Origin: Anarhynchus alexandrinus
Taxonomy: Eukaryota; Chordata; Aves; Charadriiformes; Charadriidae
Length of the DNA stretch: 64,000 nucleotides
Assembly (NCBI GenBank): GCA_008711295.1
Contig: VUYV01000055.1
Coordinates: 447,307-511,306, forward strand
Reading direction: 5' to 3'
The stretch's first letter is position 1. Each line of letters starts with the position of its first letter. Positions 35,943-48,325 of the stretch are shown in pieces. The notes below the pieces were generated by a model. The model worked only from the letters and a program-made list of their open reading frames with translations, searched no databases and was not told where the DNA came from. The position numbers were made by a program, and so were the translations under genes.

Positions 35943-38900
35943 TCTAGAGCAAGACTGGGCAGCTTGCTTAGGCTATCTCTTAGACAGGAAGTTTTAGATA
36001 TCCAAAGTATATTCCTACCTTTCATGACTCTACCTTCTTCATGTCTTCATTCTATGTTCAAGATCCAGTTCTATCCCCATTAGCCTAAATTATCCCAGAA
36101 CTATCATTTAGTGATAGCAAGACTGGTGATTTTTCGTAATCCACCCTCCTCTCCCAAAGTGCCAATGAAGTATATTTGAAAGATAAACTGCTCAGTTAAA
36201 TCATCTCTAATGGATATAAATATGTTTAACATTTTCTGTTTCCTGCTGAAGTAGAATATTTATTTAAATGAACTAGGAAATATTAATGTAAATATGCTGA
36301 ATATTCATTGAAATATGAAATACTAAAATAACATTCTGACTTCATTTTTTACAGTGTTAGTGTAAAAGACACTTAGAAATAAAATTTGATAGTGTCCAAA
36401 TCACTAGCAAAATTTACTAGACGTTTCATAGTAAAACCATTCATCAGTGTCTGTGTCCCTAAATTATTACTTTCCACACTTGCTCAAATAAAGAGTGGAA
36501 TTGAATGGACAATATTTCTCTGCCACTTTTACACTTACTAGGAGTTAAGGCTGGTGCAGTGTCTCAGAATGATAAAGCCCTCTATTACTTCACTACCTAG
36601 ATGAAAGTTTTCAAAGAACCTTTTACCCTCTTCAGAAAAGATGAATCTTTTAGCTGAATGTGCATCCTTTGGCATCCCTTAAGAGTTTCCTTCTTTTCCA
36701 GTACTTCTGGTTATTAACTTCTGAATGTTGTCCATCAAGTCTGGCATTGTGGCCCCTACGGCATTCATCGCTTATTAGAAGTGCTCCTGGGTTTTGTTCA
36801 AAAAGGCACTGAAAACATGTGTGCTTCTGAACATTTCTGTGCTATTGATATTTGTAAGGACATCACTATTTTTTTAATAAATAATTGATGCTTAGGCTGC
36901 AATTGACCAATTTTAATTTTAGGGCATGTTCATATTAAAGATTCTTTGAGGTGCTTCTTGCTACTTAAAAGGTGAAAGCAGACACAGTTTGTCATGCAGA
37001 AATATATCTTATACTCCAAAAAGTCCACTGGAAAGGAAACCATAAACCCTGGTTTAAAATTAGTCTGAAATCTCTGATACATCACTGCAGCATAATATAC
37101 AGGTTTATGAGATCCCAAGATATAGCTATAAAGAATGATGAGTCTGGCAAAAAAAAAAAAACCAAACAAACATATATAACTCGTTTTCTTTCCCGCTCTG
37201 AACATCCGTAAATAGGTAAAGGACACCTAAATCTATTGTTTCTGTAAATCATTGTATATGCAGTGATATACACAGACATCTTTTTTCTCTCCCCCCCTCC
37301 CCCAAACCAGAATTGAATCTTAGACTACCTGAGAGAGCAGGAAATCAAAACAGTATTTATTTTATCACATATTTATAACATACAAGTAAGCTGAGAGCAC
37401 AGCACAGGTAAAGCCTGTGAAAGAATTAATCACACACTGTTAGCAAGCAGTCTCAGCCCTACAGTAAAACACTTCAAATATTAGGAAAGTTTAACAGGAA
37501 GGCAGGAATCAATAAGTTTCCTGAGAGACTAGAAGACACTTACAGGGATGAGCTGTTCCTCCATGGATTCCCACTGTTATTCTCTCTATATTCCCATTTT
37601 TGTTCCCCTCATCTCTCTCACTAGAGGATTATCTAGATCATTCTCATTCCTCTATGGACCTTGTACCCGCATGTGAAACAGGAAGACATGGTTCTTACTG
37701 CTGCACCAAGGAATACCTCAATTCAAGCTTCATTACTAGCTCAAATCTTAAGCCAGATTTATCAGCACATTAGCCAAGGTTAATGAGCTTACATTTTAAT
37801 AACACTGGACCCAGTCACGGTTTGAGTGTCAGTGCAAAAGGCATGCAAAGACCAAAGAGGAAGCTTGACTGTAAATGAAATGTCAGTAGTTCCTGAATTG
37901 TCTGCTTCTCTCAGCTTTCTGGACAGGGTATGTTTCTTACCCACAAGATTTATTTATTTTAAAAGTAAAAATAAATTTAAAAAAAAAAAGTAGCAATACT
38001 GACTCTTATTTATGGGAGAACATAAATCATTCTGTTGTCGACATTTCACATAGTAAGAAGAAAACACTGAACTAGTCAATGTGTATCAAAAACCTTCCTG
38101 TCTCTGGTGCTCAATTGTCATTGTTATTATGAAGTCAGGGCAAGTGCCTGAAATGGACTTTTTAACAGAAAATGCTTTACTGGAAATTTACTTTTCCACT
38201 AGCTGCCACAAAGAATCAGATGATGGTTCTGAGTGCTCACAAGACAACTACAACACGGCTGTTTAAAAAGGACATTTTCAACCATGGAGCAATCAAAAAA
38301 GTGTGTCATTTTAGGGCAACGTGTACCTGAGCAAGCTTTTCTGAGGTTATCTTGTGAAGACCTGTGGCATCTGCAAGGATTACATTGGTGCCTGACTGCA
38401 CTTAGTTTTCAGCATTTTTCACAAGGACCTTCATTTCTCTGTGAAACCGTTTTCTATTAAATTGAATGGTATGTTTCTGGCAGTAAGTGAAAGCTTCCAT
38501 TTTAACCCATCTAACAGTCATCTTAGTGACAGCAAAATAAAATACCGAAAGTCCATATGGTTACATAATTCATTTTGGTGTGGTTTTTTTTTCATGACAA
38601 TCATGGATATTTTTCAGAAGTTTTTATATGAATGGAACGTATGTGTCAGATTCTAAATTGGCTGGGTTTATGATTATAGCATATAATATAATCATAGGGC
38701 AGAACTAACTTCCTTTCTCTCCAATTCAAACTTAAATGCAGCAGAGGTGAATCTAAACATTCTTGCCTCTTTTAGAATTATTGATTTTGGTACCACGATA
38801 AAACAGCCACATGCAGCAACCAGGATCACAAAGATAAACAGTTGGGCTTAATGTGACAGCCACTTCTTGCTCTCAGCTGTCTTGCTTCAAGTGGTTGGTT

Positions 38901-39856
38901 GCCATTTGGACAAACCACTGTGAAAGACACTTTTGGGGTTCAGTATTGTAGTACTCAGTTTGACTGCTGCTGGTGCCTGAAGTGTGAACCTCCCACCAGA
39001 CACACCGTTCAACAGAGAGGTTAATCCTGTGACATTTTAGGTACAATAGGAGGGCAGCAAGAGGGTGGAGGGGAAGAGGTCAGTCAGGAAGGCAAGGGAG
39101 AAGTAGCATGGTGGAAAGACACATAGGAGAAGAGAAAAGAAGTTAACTTTGTAAGAACTTGAAAAGATTGAACAGCAAACACTTTATTCACATGAAAGCA
39201 CCGAATTCAGTTCTCTTTTAGTTCCACCCACTCTGCTGTAATATTCTCTTTATGACAATAAAATGACTGTCACACCTCCGTGCCAAGACTTGCATAAGTC
39301 TAAAGGAGGGAAGCCACATTTTAACAAAGATAAAATTTGTCAGAGCCAGCGTATCCTTGGGCAGATCCTAATACAGCATTTTTAAACCCCTGAAAGAGAC
39401 AATCTCAACCCAATAAACATCCTCCCTGTTTTGATCCAAACCGACCAACCAAGAAAATAAAACCCTCAATTGCCAGCTGAAGACTCCAAACAAGAAATAT
39501 AAGTGCATTGTGGTTATGACTAGCTAGAATATAAAGAGCAAAATAAAAAAGATATTAAACAATTCTGAAAGTTAATCAGCTCCTCATAACCATTTACACA
39601 TTTATTATTACACTCCATTACATTAACAGAGCTGCATTAACGTTGACTCTTTCAGAGTTATCAAAGTACATGAAATACTCAAAATAAAAAATTTTCTGAG
39701 AAATCGTATAATGCCATTGTTTACTTCAGGTATCTATTTCAGAGTAAGGAATCGTGATAGCGCTCTCTCTAAAAAGAAAAGCTCTACAAATATAGACCCT
39801 CAAAATTCAAACATACTAAGTTATGCCAAATGTTCCTGACAATTAAAAAAAAAGCC

Positions 39857-39887
39857 GGGGTTGGGGGTGGGGGACATCAGGAGGGGG
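39857..39887 (+). other. Potential G-quadruplex motif
   Basis: Four G-runs of 4-5 bases (39857-39860, 39863-39867, 39869-39873, 39883-39887) are separated by 2, 1 and 9 bases. Three runs lie very close together and the last loop is longer than the canonical limit of 7, so folding is possible but not certain. It stands out in a region otherwise poor in G. Confidence 0.55.
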
Positions 39888-40185
39888 AAGTATATTCCAG
39901 CATGCACTGCTAAACTACATAACATTTCCTTACAAGAAACAGATCACTCCTTGCAAGTCTGCTAAAAAATACTACTATTCTGACATTCTGGATTCTGGTT
40001 CATTTTGGAATGAAACTAGATAAGTATGCTTAAGGTATTTGCCTTGAAATTGGAGTTCATTAAGTGTACTGCACTGACAACTGTCAGAAAAACAGGCCTT
40101 CATCTGAAAAAGCGAATCTTTAGAGAAATATTTCATCCCTGATATTGGAAATTATAAGCTGAGAGTACTGGGGTTTACTTCTCAG

Positions 40186-40371
40186 TATGTGAAGGAGCTC
40201 CTCCTGCTCATTCAGTCTAACCATGAAGGCTGTGATCTGAGTGCTAAGCAGTGCCAAATGCAGTCTTTTCTTCCTGAAGGACTTCCATTGAATGAAACTA
40301 CAAAATCCTTTCACATAATTTCCTTAAAAGTATTTATTAACCTTGTGGCAAGAGGTACTAGTATCCAAGAG
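40186..40371 (+). other. Weak exon candidate, unknown product
   Basis: The sequence gtttacttctcag precedes 40186, and the frame stays open for exactly 62 codons (YVKELLLLIQSNHEG and on, ending TSIQE). It meets a perfect consensus donor, CAAGAG followed by gtaagt, at 40371/40372, and both ends are phase 0. I do not recognise the peptide, and the second half is not convincingly protein-like. It lies 270 bases upstream of the RTE-like relic but cannot be aligned to that family. Chance is a serious alternative. Confidence 0.18.
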
Positions 40372-40644
40372 GTAAGTGGTTACATACACCAATATCAAGC
40401 TGTGTAAATTCAATCCCCAGTGCTTAGTTATAAAACCTTTTCTTACATACAGGATGAACAAACTATTCTTTGAGATTACTATTGACACATGATTTAAAAA
40501 GGAAGCGTGATAGATCACTCTACCATAATTACAGAGACACCTGACTTTAATCAATAGCAGGCAAATTTTATCCAGACTAATGCTGAAGTTGCTATTCAAT
40601 CATAAGAGCTGTCATTTCACTTGAAAATGACTATGGATTCCATG

Positions 40645-41140
40645 ATAAATGAAACATCATGGGGAAGAGCCATTAAACTTGACAAATCCAAGAGGAGTGC
40701 CAAGAAAACAACACAAATCAATATTTGATATTTATCAGTTTGACAAAAAGCATTTGATAGAGTGTGCAGAAGAGGCTCACAAACACTCATGGCTTGATAT
40801 GTTCTGTTCTTAAAAACATAGTCATATATACCTCATCTTCACAGTGCCATGTGTGAAAAGATAATCTTTGAGAGGCAAATCTAACTGACATGGCCTACCC
40901 TCAGCAATGTCAGGTATGTCTATGCTGTTGCCCTATGTTTAATATCTTTTCAGTTTTGGAAAATAGCAGAGAGACCAGATCTCAGTGCATCTGCTGTCTA
41001 TGATTCAGATGGCAGACTATATGAACTTTGCAAAGGGCAAGTCAAAGCCAAACACTACAGCATCTATTAACAATGTTTTGCTGATGACTGTGGAGTACAA
41101 ATAGCCTATGCGTTGACAGAGTGTCCTTAATCATTCCCCT
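40645..41140 (+). mobile_element. Fossil reverse-transcriptase fragment, RTE/Rex3-like LINE
   Basis: This decayed RT palm domain is different from CR1. QEECQENNTNQYLIFISLTK begins at 40689 and runs, after one extra A in an A-run, into AFDRVCRRG (from 40750). That matches the Q.KC.E.....Y..FIDLTKAFDTV block of this LINE class. Farther on, in another frame, come YDSDGRLYELCKGQVKAK (DGRL at 41008-41019) and, after one stop, FADDC (41077-41091). These match the DGRLFNLRRL.AKTK...LLFADDC block. Family knowledge places the DGRLFNL/FADDC pattern in RTE-type LINEs, but the exact clade is my inference. Several stops and frameshifts show it is long dead. Confidence 0.7.
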
Positions 41141-44100
41141 GAAAGTGCAAAGCACTGAGCAATTTATGGGCCAAATCGTGACTGGCTTGTAAGTAGCATG
41201 GGGGCACAAAAGCCCCGAAGGCTAAATAAACCAGCTTTGCTTTCAGTTTTGTGATCCTGAATATAGTCAGGAGCCATAAGCAATGTTCTAGGTATAAAAG
41301 TGAGAGTTGATTAGAAGCCAAATATTTTATACAAATAACCTTCTCCTGCATCCATTTCCCCTTTCTCCTCCTACTGGTGTCCCAAGTTACAGTAAAACCT
41401 TGGGTGGCTGATTTAAACAGAGAAAAGTGGATATAGAGATCCTCTTCTACGTGAACATAAAAGGAGAGAAGTTTGGCCTGGTGATTTGATGAACAACTCC
41501 AACCCTCATAACCACTGAGACATCTCATGCGTTGGGATGCTAGAAGCTCCAGCATAATACAGTCCTCTGCATACGGTGAGTTGTCATGACTCAGCTCCTG
41601 TGGTCAGCGGTCTATTTCTGCAGAGTGACAGAAATGTAAAGGACAGTCACCGCTGTTGCTATCATCAGTTTTTCTTCTTCCTCTTCAGGATGTAGGATGA
41701 CCTACACCACTTCATACTTAATATGACAATATGTTGCAGTTGGATTAGAAGGGACTAATAAAGGTGTGTGCACATGTTATATATGCACGTCATGCTTTGA
41801 TATAAATAGCCTGATGGTCTGATGAAATTTCATGTACTTCGGCCAGGAGCTAGAGTATTTCAGCACTTAAGTTTGGTAGCTGAACAGCCGTGCTCAGCCC
41901 AGTGCTGCCACAACCACAGCACAGCACTTGGGTTATCTTGTTTAAAAACAAGATTACTTAGCCCTCCCTTTGACTGCTGTATATTCTCACCAATAGTTTG
42001 TACATTTGTTATACAAAATATGTTTATCAGATCACTTACCAACACTGTAGTATCAGTGACTACTAAAAATGATTCCCTACCCTTACAGTAAATGTAACAG
42101 AACTATAGTGTACAAGGTACATTTCAAATGACTAGAAAAGTCTAATTTCTAATGAACTAGACACAGTTAGACAATAGCCAGGTCACTCAAACATCAGAAA
42201 AACTATTTCTCAATTATGACCTTTATTTTCAGCTTAAAGTCAGGTAAGTGGCCTTTTTAAAACACTTTTGAAAACTCTTCCAATCCCCAATACCATAGCT
42301 TTGGTGCAGAGAAAGAATTGCTCATCGCAATGTTAAGAGAAAAACAGCAATGCCCCATAAAAGCTGCCTGAACTTCTCAGCATTAGATTTGTGCAAAGAT
42401 GTTACCACTAAAATCTCAGAATCACTTTAAATAAATACTTATATACACTTGATTTTTCATAAAATTACATGAAGTATTTCAATGGCTGATAAATAAATAT
42501 GTGTACTTACTTTGAAGAACTAACAAATAAGACGGAATAGTTTCCATTATACAGTAAGTGACCCCGAGACTGGAATGTAAGCCCAAACGGGAGATAATCA
42601 TCACAATACAGACAGCATGAGAAACAGGGCTTTTTGATATAGATACAAATAGACTGAATGAAAAAAGTACTAGGAAATTGCAAGCAAGGTCAGGTGGGGT
42701 ATCCGTGAAAGTTGTGCCATTGATTTCTTTGCATTCAGAATTTTCCCCAGAAAATTCAGGGACAAAGAACATTTTCTCAGAATAAATGCATATGCAAAAC
42801 GTGAATGAAAACAAAACAAAAAAAGCAGGGGAAGATCACAAAAAAAGTGGTTTGTTAACAGCTTGGAATTAGGGCATTGGTTATAGCAGTTGCAGGTAGT
42901 GTTATTGACAGTTTTTCCTATTTCCACAAATCTCTGATTTTCAGCTTTCTAGCAGAGGCAACGTCTGAGTGAAAGTTTACCATTTATCTGAGCTTCCTAC
43001 CTTGCCTGATCTATTAAACTTTGATCTAATAAACAAAAAGGCAAAATATGAGGAAAAAACGCCATGCATTTAACTGTGTGTGGATTTGTCAGACCCAGAA
43101 AGGGGACTATCCGGTTCTGGGTGGGTTTCTCCCCCCAGTAGTGCATCTTAGACCTCTGTCAGTACAAAACTGTGTTAGACCAGTGAGGCACTCCTAGACT
43201 AAATTTGGAAAACACTAAACATTGTCATCTGAAAATGATAAAAATATTTAGAGGTAGGAAGGATTGCATGGAGTGGTGAGAGAAGAGAAGGAAATGTCTG
43301 TTCCAGAAAAACGAAAAAGCCTAAAGCTTATAAAAACCTCATTCTGCAACAGGTCAAAAGTTCTTTTTCAACCTAAATCCCAATTGATTTCAATCCAAGC
43401 CTATGTTTTTTCTTTCATTATTTTCATATCTGTCATTTCAAATGTCAGAAATTTTTATTCTAAAAAAAGATTACTGGAAGTATTTTCTCAGTTCAAAGCA
43501 AAAATGTGAAACGTTCAAAACTTGTTCTAAAACCAAAGCATTTCTCCAAACCAGCTCCTTCTGTAATAAGTTTTACTCCTGATGAGTCACCAGTGTCTAA
43601 GACAGTTGCATGGCAAAATGTCTTGCCAGCTCCAGTTGGTCACAAAGGTTACTTCCTAGGAAACCAGTGGACTGACTGACTAAAGACTAGAGAAATTCTT
43701 CTGCCCCTTGTGCCTTTGAAAAAAACACTCCTCAGGATAAATATATGTGGTCAAAGTGCAGTAAAAATTCAATTTTCTCCTTACTTTAATCTACATGCAG
43801 TCAAAAACTGATCTGAATGAGAAGAGCCTCTTACCTCTTAAGTAAGCTGTACACACTTTATCTGTCCTACAGTGCCACAAATGGGGCAAAAAATAAGGTT
43901 TTCTTCCATTTATCAAACATATTGATGCCAAATGTGCAAGCAAGAAGTACGTTTCACAGCCTTAGTTGTGTCTTTTCAAACTTGAAATGTCTTAAATGGA
44001 ACTGATTTTCTGGAAATCATGCTTTTTAAAACATAAAACATCAGAAAAGCAAAATTACTAGATGCTTAGAAGAAATGCTGGGTGCTACACTGGAAACAGT

Positions 44101-47100
44101 TGAATTCCTAAAGTATCTGAAGCCTAAAGAGAAAAGCCACAGACAGACATCAGATTAACAACCAAAACCAATTTAGATAGCAGTTAACAATGCTGCTTCC
44201 TTCCTTTCTTCAGTGTCAATCCGCCACAGAACCATTACTTTCAGTTTCATGAGGCTATGAAAGCCTTTTCAGAATTGAGCTTGGAGAATAAAGAGGAAGA
44301 TAAAACTAAAACTACATCACTTAACCTGCTAGATAAATTAAAAAGCAACATTGTCAGATGTTTTCATTTTTATAATGGATTCAAAGAGGACAAAAATAAA
44401 ATTACACGTTTGGAAATAACTGAAAAAGGAAAACCATTTGAATGGAATCAAAGTTATTTCAGTTTCAACATTGAGAATGTTAGTTCTCAATAGAATATTT
44501 TGCTCACAAGTCTTGGGTTGTCTCATGGGAAATTGCAAGACCTTCACCCTTGAAATTCATTGGCCTTGAGATGGGCGATATTGACCAAAACCTACCTGCT
44601 CCTGCATTAGGAACTTTTCACTCCCTCTCTCCTTTTACAGTAAACCTTAAATGTCCTATCTGTATTAAAAGAAAGAAGCATCTTCAGTTTACCAATATAT
44701 TTATGACAGCCTGTTAGGCTTCACATTGTGTTTCACTAGCTGTACGGTCATCTTACAACTTGCACTGTCATCTCAAACCCAGGCCCAGTTCAGCAAGATC
44801 TCTGAAGCACAACACTATTTCTGGAAACTGAACGTAAGCACGTGCTGCTTTGCTGAGCTTAAAACCTGCAAATGGGTCCAAAGCACAAGTAGAAGTAAAA
44901 ATAGAGGGTTTGGCTGTCCACCAGCCCAAAGATTCATAGTTTCACTGAGACACAGCACGTAACCTATTTCAAAATGGTCAATATTTCTGAAAAAAAAACC
45001 ACTGACAGTATTAATCTCTAGTCATTGTTGCTTAGCAAACAATTAACTGAATGTCTAAAGGAAGAAATTTTTTCTCCTGACTGTCTCTTTTTAGCTTCTC
45101 CTCTGTTTTTCACTTTTTTCCTTTACCCATTGTAAATTGGAGAAAGTCATGAAAGAAGAAAATAACACATTAAATGAACAGTGAATCTTCAAGAACATAA
45201 GCAAGCTTTTTGTACAAGTTAAAGATACCCAACCAATTTTTAACAGGAAATACATAACAAAGACGTCACTTAAAACGAAACTGATTTTACATAATGTTTT
45301 GCAAGATTATGCATTTTGTATTTTTGCTGCACAGTTGGAAGATATTATGTTCTTGAATATTGCTGAGCAAACACTTCATTGACTGAACAGTCAACAGAAG
45401 ATCATGGTCAGAGTTCAACCAGACATAGTGACAACAGCCGTACCAACAACCCTACCATTTTCTCCAAAACCATGTCACAGGAAGCTCAACTGCCTTGTTT
45501 TTTATCAATAGCACGAGGTTCCTATAGAGCAAGGTATTTTATCTGTCATTCTTGTAATTTAACACAGAATATTTGCAAATCATGGCAATAGTCACCTTCT
45601 GCAGAATTGTCTGTAACCAAAAGAGTTAATCTGTGGTGAGAACTTTACTTCGAAGTCTTCATCTGGAAAAAGCACATCAAACTCTATGCAAACTTACGAA
45701 CACTGGAAATGAGATGAGGGATAGATTTGTTATTCGGGACTCAGACTAAATATTTTGGGGTTGAAAATTATACAGATCTTCAGATCATAGATTAGTGGTT
45801 GACTTCTGTCTCATCAGCATGTTTCTCTTTGGAACTTCTTTCTCATGGTTTCCTCAGACAGCCAGGCCAGAATGTTCTTTTACTAAAAATGATATATTAC
45901 ATGTCACTCTAAATATCCTAGTAAGAGCTTCTGTTGGAAGAATTTCCAGCAATATCTGCAGTTCTTCCATCTTCTCAAAGTCATTAATTGCTCATGACTT
46001 TCCAGTTCTCAAAGTTCCCTAGAAAGTGTAATATCAGCACATCTTGACCATGAACTTGAACTGCATTGCAAGATAAGAAGGTAGATGGTTGTTTATCATT
46101 CTTTAAGTAACCTCAGAGTGTGAATTAGGCATTGAATTTCACATATTTGCTACCTCTGCTGCTATCCTGGCATACAAAAAAAAAAAAAAAATTAGTATTA
46201 AAAAAAATAAATTAAACCCACAGAGTAAAACAGAACAGCATTCCAGCTTACAACCATTGGTTCAATGTTGGTTTACTGCCAGTAAAAAGAGAATGTTTTA
46301 AATAGACTTGGCAATTAACTTTTCAAATATTTGAGGGAGATAGGTCAAACAGAGGAACTCCAGCTTTCAGGCAGAAGAAACCTACCATAAACAACATTCT
46401 GTTGGGCAGAACAATATTCCAGTAAAGTTCATGGCCTGTAGTACAAGTTTCTGTTGGTTCATTCTTTCATCCAAAAAGTGTTTATCTGTATTAGACAAAG
46501 GAATAATTGATATCAAATAAACTAAGCAGTAAATTTCCTAGCTTATATATTAAAAACTTAAATCTGAAGGTTCTAATGCTCAATAGGCCAACTTGAAAAC
46601 AGCCATTTCGCTTGGGGAGACCTATTTGAAAATTCCCAAGAGTCTGGGGTGGGCTTTACTCTCCTAGACTACTTTTATCATCTCCCTTTCCTGTGCAATT
46701 ACCTCTTAGAAAAAGTGCTGAGAATTCTATGGTGGCTGAAAATGACGTGTTAAAAAAAAATAAAATTTTTCTGTGACGGGAAGAGAAAGTGTTTCTATAG
46801 TAAAACTCTATTAAAAATGTTTCTTTCTGACAGTACCAGGGACAGATTCAGATTTTAATGAAGGAAATTCTTTCTCTGTACTATTATACCTTATTACTTA
46901 AATCCATACATAAATCAAAAAAGTCAATACCTCTGAAATTTTCAGTTCTTCCTTCTATCAAGTTTTTGCTAGGATGAACCTTGTTTAAGAGCTTAAAAAA
47001 AACATTTAGAGAAAGTGTCTATTAAAGTTTCTTAAACCTTGATACTTCATAACTGTAAATCTCTTCACATCAAATGTTCCTTCCAGATGGATAATGTTCT

Positions 47101-47403
47101 GCCTGTGAGTACAAGCCTCTGCACTATTTTAACACTTGTGACAGAAGGTTTAAAAATTATTGCACTCTTCATAACTGCAAAAGTCATATTTTAATGAGAC
47201 AATTCTGCTTGCATGTCTCCCTCACAACATTTATTTAAGTCAAAGAAACAGGAAGAGAAAGATCTTACAAAAAAACACCACCCATGTTAATGACATAAGT
47301 CAGTCAGTTAATGTTGAGGTGCTTTGGGTAACAAAATGCTTTATTTTCACTATTAAAACCACTGAAGTTTTCACACTGAAACACTTGGTATATTTGGCAT
47401 GAA

Positions 47404-47429
47404 NNNNNNNNNNNNNNNNNNNNNNNNNN
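47404..47429. other. Short assembly gap (26 N) next to a poly-A run
   Basis: Twenty-six undetermined bases run directly into A14-g-A8. The gap most likely marks a homopolymer that could not be read through. Confidence 0.97.
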
Positions 47430-47940
47430 AAAAAAAAAAAAAAAGAAAAAAAAAGCTACATTTACAACACCTAAGGGGACTTCATAATAAAAACACATTC
47501 ACAAAGTGTACTTCCTGTATAGAGCAACAATTTTCTGATAACCCCTTTTTACAAAAGGCTCTTGAGCACAAGCAATGCAGGATATAAAATGCGTCTCACA
47601 GCATTTTCTAAAGTTAGAGATATTTCTAAACTAAGCACTTATTCTCAGAGTGGCTTTGTCCCAAAAATCATCACTTCATATTATTAGTCTTTATCACAAA
47701 ACTGAACCAAATTCAGGATATGTGATGCTAACAATAGAGAGAGTCCAAACATTTCATCACAAGGCTGTGTTTACAGAAGGCTAACAAGCATGATTCAGAG
47801 GGCAAAATAATGAATAGTGTGAAAGCTTTCACATATAAAGGATTCTGATGAGTAAGTGCTTATTGCTTCTTTAAGGTCTGAAAACATCTGTGTAGCAAAT
47901 TTGAAATAAATTTGGCAGTTGGCAGACTTACAGCTTTAAC

Positions 47941-48003
47941 TTTTTAATTTTATTTTTAATATTTTTTATTTAATTTAAATTTAATTTACTTTAAATTTAA
48001 CTC
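47941..48003. repeat. AT-only low-complexity tract
   Basis: About 60 bases are made almost purely of A and T (tttttaattttatttttaat, then ttatttaatttaaatttaat). This is consistent with slippage, or with a region of easy strand opening. No other function is visible. Confidence 0.7.
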
Positions 48004-48307
48004 TCTATCTTTTTAGTAACAATCCATTTAGTGGTGAAACCAACAACTGCATGTGGCCAGAAATAAAGTGGAATCAGGTTTTGAAAGGAACAAGCATATT
48101 AGCATCACAGTTTGTAAGTATTTAAAGCGCAAACTTTACAAAGACATTAAAGCAATTTGTACAGCATCTATATGACTTCCTCTCTGAAGCCTACTCAGAA
48201 ATGTTCTAGTTTCACACTGAAATGTCTCTAAGTCCATTTTTGAACTGTTAAGAAATACTGAGCCAGTACAAAACATCAGTGTCTTGGCACACCATTTACT
48301 ACCACAC

Positions 48308-48325
48308 AGATAGATAGATATATAG
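48308..48325. repeat. TAGA/TA microsatellite
   Basis: A short run of tagatagatagatatatag lies at 48308-48325. It is followed by similar degenerate units (ggtatagatat). Confidence 0.75.

Larger units (their letters stand above)
35943..40644. other. Unassigned AT-rich stretch
   Basis: No gene or repeat family is recognised. It holds homopolymer and low-complexity runs (T/C-rich 37281-37306, A-run 37979-37989), a G-rich motif (39857-39887) and a weak exon candidate (40186-40371). Parts such as 36180-36340 are strikingly AT-rich. Confidence 0.5.

Noticed and set aside
41127..41555. 142-codon minus-strand frame
   Set aside because: No motif or family is recognised, and a frame of this length is expected about once by chance in 64 kb of AT-rich DNA. 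It follows the RTE-like relic in antisense and does not continue it.
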